A stretch of 64,000 nucleotides of DNA from Echinicola strongylocentroti (GTDB taxonomy: Bacteria > Bacteroidota > Bacteroidia > Cytophagales > Cyclobacteriaceae), in the NCBI RefSeq assembly GCF_003260975.1, contig NZ_CP030041.1, forward strand, positions 3,847,501-3,911,500, given 5' to 3'. How positions within the stretch are numbered: the stretch's first letter is position 1; the number at the start of each line of letters is the position of its first letter. This document shows, one piece after another, positions 60,558 to 64,000 of this stretch. Under the pieces are notes generated by a model. The model worked only from the letters and a program-made list of their open reading frames with translations. It ran no database searches and was not told the DNA's origin. The translations under genes and the position numbers were made by a program.

Positions 60558-61109
60558 ATGGCAATGAACAGAAGAGATGCGTTGAAGAGCTTTGTGCTTA
60601 TGATGGGCGGTACCATGGTCGGTGCCAATGCACTACTTACCGGATGTACACCTGATAAGCAAATAGAAGGGCTGGATTTTACCCCAGAAGAAATCGCCTT
60701 TCTGGATGAGATCGGTGATACTATCATCCCAACTACTGACACTCCAGGTGCCAAAGCTGTGGGGATAGGTTCCTTTATGGTGATGATGGTAAAGGATACT
60801 TACTGGGAAGATGACCAAAAGCAATTTATTGACGGTTTGAATAGCCTAAGGAAGGGCTTTGAAGAAGAAGTAGGGAAAGACTTTATGGATGCCTCACAAG
60901 AAGAGCGAACTGCCTATCTCAACAAACTAAATGCTGCGGCAAAAAATGATGATGGACCGAAGTATTTCAATATGCTAAAAGACCTTACTGTACTGGGTTA
61001 TTTTACTTCCGAAATAGGCGCCACCAAAGCGCTGAATTACGTGGAAGTTCCGGGCAAGTGGGAGCCATGCATCGACTACAAAAAAGGGGATAAAGCGTAC
61101 GCTATTTAA
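60558..61109 (+). CDS. Gluconate 2-dehydrogenase subunit 3-like protein
   Basis: 183 residues. N-terminal Tat-like MNRRDALKSFVL and LTGC lipobox (Cys30 region) indicate an exported lipoprotein. The remainder fits the subunit-3 family, with TPEEIAFLDEIGDTIIPTTDTPG as the conserved start. These small subunits partner GMC flavoproteins and help export or assemble them. It follows the GMC gene by 18 bases. Terminator after. Confidence 0.93.
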   Translation: MAMNRRDALKSFVLMMGGTMVGANALLTGCTPDKQIEGLDFTPEEIAFLDEIGDTIIPTTDTPGAKAVGIGSFMVMMVKDTYWEDDQKQFIDGLNSLRKGFEEEVGKDFMDASQEERTAYLNKLNAAAKNDDGPKYFNMLKDLTVLGYFTSEIGATKALNYVEVPGKWEPCIDYKKGDKAYAI

Positions 61110-61116
61110 GTCCCAT

Positions 61117-61150
61117 AAACAGGACAGCGCCCCCGCGCTGTCCTGTTTTT
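61117..61150 (+). terminator. Terminator after the GMC/subunit-3 genes
   Basis: Perfect 14-bp arms (61117-61130 and 61135-61148) around CCCC, followed by T. The downstream isomerase gene starts 25 bases later, so it may rely on read-through or a promoter overlapping here. Confidence 0.85.
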
Positions 61151-61174
61151 ACAATCATTAATCAAAACCCTATT

Positions 61175-62083
61175 ATGAACAAAAGAAGGAAGTTTTTAAA
61201 GCTGGGAGCAGCTTTTACTGCTGGTTCGTTTTTGCCATTGCAGTTTTGTGCTTCTCCCAAAAGTGGAAGTGAGACAGCCGTTGTAGAGGAGGCGGTAAAA
61301 GAATCCGTTAAGGAAAAGTTGGAGAGTTTTGGTATCCAACTGTACTCTGTAAAAGGAGATATGGCAGAGAATGCCCAAGAGGCCATAAAGAAAATAGCAG
61401 GTTATGGCTATAATCAGATCGAAGGCTTTGACGGCGGCAAAGGGATCTTCTGGGGGATGAAGAATACGGAGTTTAAGTCCTTTACGGAGGATTTGGGATT
61501 GGATTTTGTAGCTTCTCATGCCAATGTGTTTGAAAACACGGAAAAGCTGGCTGCTGAAGCCGGCGAGATTGGTATGCAATACCTCATTGCTCCTTATGTA
61601 GGGGCGCAAAAGTCCATGGAAGAATGGAAAAAAATGGCCGACAAGTTTAACAAAGTCGGGGAGATTTGTAAGTCAAATGGCGTGCGTTTTGCCTACCATA
61701 ACCATGGCTATACCTTTGAAGAGTTGGAAGGACAAATGCCTCAGGATTTTTTGCTGGAAAACACTGATCCTGAATTGGTGGATTTTGAGCTTGATATCTA
61801 TTGGGCCGTTACGGCAGGAGCGGATCCACAGGCGTATTTTGAGAAATACAAGAACCGTTTTAGGCTCTGCCATGTGAAAGACCGAGAAAAAGGAGCACCT
61901 TCCGGGGAACATAATGCATCCACTGTGCTAGGATATGGATCCATTGAATATGGCGAAATACTTAGGACAGCCAAAGATAACGGTATGAATTATTTTATCG
62001 TTGAGCAAGAGAAATTCTCTGGTGTCACACCGATGGAGGCTGCAGAAAAAAATGCTTCTTATTTAAAGGGACTGGAAATTTAA
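61175..62083 (+). CDS. Exported sugar phosphate isomerase/epimerase
   Basis: 302 residues. Tat-like NKRRKFLKLGAAFTAGS and a following FCAS, so probably exported or lipid-anchored. TIM-barrel features: FGIQLYSVKGDM at the start, FAYHNHGYTFE, DIYWAVTAGADP, RLCHVKDREKG and a last FIVEQEKF containing a likely metal-binding Glu. The third TIM-barrel isomerase of the cluster. Probably acts on a periplasmic keto-sugar. Closed by a terminator. Confidence 0.9.
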   Translation: MNKRRKFLKLGAAFTAGSFLPLQFCASPKSGSETAVVEEAVKESVKEKLESFGIQLYSVKGDMAENAQEAIKKIAGYGYNQIEGFDGGKGIFWGMKNTEFKSFTEDLGLDFVASHANVFENTEKLAAEAGEIGMQYLIAPYVGAQKSMEEWKKMADKFNKVGEICKSNGVRFAYHNHGYTFEELEGQMPQDFLLENTDPELVDFELDIYWAVTAGADPQAYFEKYKNRFRLCHVKDREKGAPSGEHNASTVLGYGSIEYGEILRTAKDNGMNYFIVEQEKFSGVTPMEAAEKNASYLKGLEI

Positions 62084-62109
62084 TCACTCAAGTCAATTGA
62101 AGAATACAG

Positions 62110-62140
62110 AAAGGCAGCTCAGGTGGGCTGCCTTTTTTTT
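62110..62140 (+). terminator. Terminator of the plus-strand arm
   Basis: AAAGGCAGC (62110-62118) and GCTGCCTTT (62127-62135) around an 8-base loop, T run to 62140, just overlapping the convergent gene's stop codon. Confidence 0.85.
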
Positions 62141-62864
62141 AGAGCTTAGATATGGCTTCCTTTTTTACGTAGGCATCCTGTCCATTCCAGTCGATTCGGT
62201 ACCAGATGTCTTCTGATGACTTGATAATTACCCTGTGTCCAGGGTTGACCTTGTCGATGAATTTGCCCGCTGCAGTAGGTCCTCCCATGATGATGGTCGG
62301 ACTTTCTTTGATGATGCCTGTTTGGGGCGCATTCAAAAGGTTATTGCTTAAAAACACCAGTGCTACCAAGATCATACTAGGAATAAGGTATTTAGGCTTG
62401 TTCGCTTTTTTCTTTACCAAAACTAATATCAGAGAAATAATCAATAGTAAAGCTAACGTTCCAGTGATGGGTTGTTGGTGGTCGGTGAGCAACTTGAAGA
62501 ATTGTGCTTTGTCAGAAAAAGTATATCCTTTTAATTCGGGTTGGTCTGTAAGCGACTTGATCTTACTGATGACTTTAGGGGAAGGATTGTGATCATAGTA
62601 TTTTGAGAGATACAGTGAGGCGTCTTCGTAATTCCCCATGCCTTCCGTAATGTAAGCCATCTTTAGGAGCATGGCAGGAGAGTAAGCATCTTCATTTTGG
62701 AGGATGTCTGTATAGAGATTGTAGGCCTCTTGATAGCTTTTAGCATTGAACAAAGAATCTGCTAAAATCAGCTTTTCGTTATTTGCCTGGCAATTAATGC
62801 TTTGCAGGATAACGATTAAAAAGATTGAAAATTTTATAATAAAGTTTCGTTTGATGTTTGGCAT
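62139..62864 (-). CDS. TPR and SH3-like domain protein, BatE-like
   Basis: 241 residues: signal peptide (about 1-27), tetratricopeptide-like helices (LADSLFNAKSYQEAYNLYTDIL and the following LLKMAYITEGMGNYEDASLYLSKY-type repeat, given here in parts), two membrane helices (about 133-168) and a C-terminal SH3-like domain with GHRVIIKSSEDIWYRIDW. This order matches BatE of the Bacteroidota aerotolerance (bat) loci; no other bat gene is near. Its start region overlaps the -33 box of the tRNA-array promoter on the other strand. Confidence 0.8.
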   Translation of the reverse strand: MPNIKRNFIIKFSIFLIVILQSINCQANNEKLILADSLFNAKSYQEAYNLYTDILQNEDAYSPAMLLKMAYITEGMGNYEDASLYLSKYYDHNPSPKVISKIKSLTDQPELKGYTFSDKAQFFKLLTDHQQPITGTLALLLIISLILVLVKKKANKPKYLIPSMILVALVFLSNNLLNAPQTGIIKESPTIIMGGPTAAGKFIDKVNPGHRVIIKSSEDIWYRIDWNGQDAYVKKEAISKL

Positions 62865-62888
62865 TTTTAAAATAGTCTCTTAAATTTG
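62857..62888 (+). promoter_or_regulatory. Consensus promoter facing the tRNA/repeat array
   Basis: TTTG (62857-62860), exactly 20 bases, TAAATTTG (62881-62888): a full match to the Bacteroidota consensus on the plus strand, with transcription expected from 62892. The only plus-strand targets downstream are the repeat array and the tRNA genes. Confidence 0.65.
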
Positions 62889-63047
62889 CAGTCCAATTAC
62901 GACAAAGATATAACAAAAAGCAAGTCGAAATTGACAAAAATAAGCGAAAATCAAAAGAGGTTTTTGGAATTTGAAAAGTAGAAATCCTTCTTTCGATTGC
63001 CATCAGCATGATGGTGTGTTTTACTGACAAAGAAAGAAAAGATTATC

Positions 63048-63236
63048 ATTCTGTATCCCGATAACGATCGGGATGGTAGAGAAAAACACTACCGAAGGAG
63101 ATGAAATAATGATTCCGTATCCCGATAGCGATCGGGATGGTAGAGTAACCACTACCGAAGGAGATAGAATAATGATTCCGTATCCCGATAGCGATCGGGA
63201 TGGTAGAGTAACCACTACCGAAGGAGATGAAATAAT
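63048..63236 (+). repeat. Tandem repeat array, block 1 (three units of 63-64 bp)
   Basis: Units start at 63048, 63112 and 63175 and the tRNA-Lys gene follows at 63237 in register. Each full unit reads GATTCCGTA (the first nine bases of the tRNA-Lys gene; the first copy is changed), a palindrome ATCCCGAT-ARCG-ATCGGGAT, GGTAG paired with CTACC, then GGAGATGAAATAATG. Spacing is 64, 63 and 63. No CRISPR-like spacers separate the units, and in-frame translations of the array are not proteins. Confidence 0.9.
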
Positions 63237-63309
63237 GATTCCGTAGCTCAGCTGGTAGAGCAATACACTTTTAATGTATGGGTCCTGGGTTCGAGCCCCA
63301 GCGGGATCA
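63237..63309 (+). tRNA. tRNA-Lys (TTT)
   Basis: 73 bases. Acceptor arms GATTCCG and CGGGATC, D-arm with GCTCAGCTGGTAGAGC, anticodon stem ATACA/TGTAT with loop CTTTTAA (anticodon TTT), and T-arm CTGGGTTCGAGCCCCAG. CCA is not encoded. Preceded in register by the tandem repeat, whose units share its first nine bases. Confidence 0.95.
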
Positions 63310-63345
63310 CTTTAAGTTGTTCCAAACGAGGGACAGGGGGAAATT

Positions 63346-63420
63346 CGGGGTGTAGCGTAGCCCGGTCATCGCGCCTGCTTTGGGAGCAGGAGGTCGCAGG
63401 TTCGAATCCTGCCACCCCGA
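63346..63420 (+). tRNA. tRNA-Pro (TGG)
   Basis: 75 bases. Acceptor CGGGGTG pairs with CACCCCG, anticodon stem CCTGC/GCAGG with loop TTTGGGA (anticodon TGG), T-loop GGTTCGAATCC. CCA is not encoded. Confidence 0.95.
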
Positions 63421-63447
63421 CTATCATACTTTGAAATAAAAGTATCA

Positions 63448-63521
63448 GGTCCTGTAGCTCAACTGGATAGAGCAACTGCCTTCTAAGCAGTAGGTTAAAG
63501 GTTCGAGTCCTTTCAGGATCA
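63448..63521 (+). tRNA. tRNA-Arg (TCT)
   Basis: 74 bases. Acceptor GGTCCTG pairs with CAGGATC (one G-T), anticodon stem ACTGC/GCAGT with loop CTTCTAA (anticodon TCT), T-arm AAAGGTTCGAGTCCTTT. CCA is not encoded. Followed directly by a hairpin. Confidence 0.95.
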
Positions 63522-63522
63522 C

Positions 63523-63550
63523 AATAAGCGGAAAGCAATTTCCGCTTATT
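63523..63550 (+). terminator. Hairpin after tRNA-Arg, probable terminator
   Basis: Perfect 12-bp arms AATAAGCGGAAA and TTTCCGCTTATT with a GCAA loop. It is followed by TATTG, without a strong T tract, so it may be a weak terminator or a processing signal. Confidence 0.6.
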
Positions 63551-63611
63551 TATTGAATTGATATGCTGTTCTTGGAAGAAGGGTTAGTGATTGAAAAAAA
63601 GTAAAAACCTT

Positions 63612-63987
63612 GTATCCCGATAACGATCGGGATGGTGGCGTAAACACTACCATAGGATATAAAATAATGATTCCGTATCCTGATAACGATCAGGATGGTA
63701 GCGTAAAACACTACCGAAGGAGATGAAATAATGATTCCGTATCCCGATAACGATCGGGATGGTAGAGAAAAACACTACCAAAGGATATAAAATAATGATT
63801 CCGTATCCCGATAACGATCGGGATGGTAGCGTAAAACACTACCGAAGGAGATGAAATAATGATTCCGTATCCCGATAGCGATCGGGATGGTAGCGTAAAA
63901 CACTACCGAAGGAGATGAAATAATGATTCTGTATCCCGATAGCGATCGGGATGGTAGAGTAAACGCTACCGAAGGAGATGAAATAAT
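63612..63987 (+). repeat. Tandem repeat array, block 2 (six units of 63-64 bp)
   Basis: A diverged first unit begins at about 63612; further units begin at 63670, 63734, 63798, 63862 and 63926, and a tRNA start follows at 63988. Spacing is 64 four times and then 62-63. The unit at 63670 carries ATCCTGAT/ATCAGGAT in place of ATCCCGAT/ATCGGGAT, a paired change that keeps the hairpin. The last unit differs in one base at its start (GATTCTG). Confidence 0.9.
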
Positions 63988-64000
63988 GATTCCGTAGCTC
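63988..64000 (+). tRNA. Start of another tRNA gene, cut by the window end
   Basis: The last 13 bases, GATTCCGTAGCTC, are identical to the start of the tRNA-Lys gene at 63237 and differ from the repeat at the tenth base onward. It is probably a second tRNA-Lys, but the anticodon lies outside the window. Confidence 0.7.

Noticed and set aside
61108..61150. Second copy of the GTCCCATAA-ended hairpin element
   Set aside because: Only the short GTCCCATAA string is shared; the structure here is an ordinary terminator.
63021..63538. Minus-strand open frames over the repeats and tRNA genes
   Set aside because: They translate tandem repeats (period 21 codons) and the antisense of tRNA genes; not proteins.
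63048..63987. CRISPR array
   Set aside because: Units are contiguous with no unique spacers between them, a 63-64 bp period, and no cas genes are nearby.

Overview
The window looks like chromosome from a member of the Bacteroidota, most likely Cytophagales/Cyclobacteriaceae (an Echinicola-like genome). This is inferred from a SusC/SusD pair, a PorT-like type IX secretion protein next to ubiE, several families confined largely to this phylum (DUF2851, DUF5606, DUF5007, DUF6588), the absence of Shine-Dalgarno sequences, and repeated promoters of the Bacteroidota form TTTG-N19..22-TAnnTTTG.

Layout. 1-2440 is the 3' three quarters of a 23S rRNA gene, then 5S rRNA and a strong terminator. 2441-12765 holds mixed housekeeping genes: an SDR/VanX-like/ThuA group, an esterase with cytidine deaminase, a saccharopine-dehydrogenase-family enzyme, trmN6, rnhA, marC, an aroQ/aminotransferase pair and xerD. 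12856-22519 is a polysaccharide utilisation locus on the minus strand: GH95 fucosidase, SusC, SusD, a FAS1 lipoprotein and a DUF5007 lipoprotein, with a small hairpin element between GH95 and SusC. 22926-52489 is core metabolism and cell biology: pyrD, ftsK, a LolA-like chaperone, pyrF, trhO, a nucleoside phosphorylase, a Uup-like ABC-F protein, porT and ubiE, engB, fbp, aspartate kinase, a fructosamine kinase with a low-molecular-weight phosphatase, perR with a peroxiredoxin, waaA, rsgA, a PyrR-like protein, panB and monomeric icd.

52628-62083 is a divergent gene cluster that reads as an oxidised-sugar (3-keto-glycoside) pathway. Minus strand: a Gfo/Idh/MocA oxidoreductase, a TIM-barrel isomerase, a lipoprotein cytochrome c and a DUF1080 3-keto-disaccharide hydrolase. 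Plus strand: a NupG-like transporter, a hydroxypyruvate-isomerase-like protein, a GMC flavoprotein, its gluconate-2-dehydrogenase subunit-3-like partner and a second TIM-barrel isomerase. The GMC gene is split by a -1 frameshift exactly at a GGGGGGA heptamer, and slippage there would restore the family sequence.

The window ends (62857-64000) in a tRNA cluster (Lys-TTT, Pro-TGG, Arg-TCT and the first bases of another tRNA) set inside arrays of a 63-64 bp tandem repeat. Each full unit begins with the first nine bases of the tRNA-Lys gene and carries an 8-bp palindromic hairpin; one unit shows a compensatory change in that hairpin. A consensus promoter points into the array. This array and the frameshifted GMC gene are the two observations I consider most worth pursuing.
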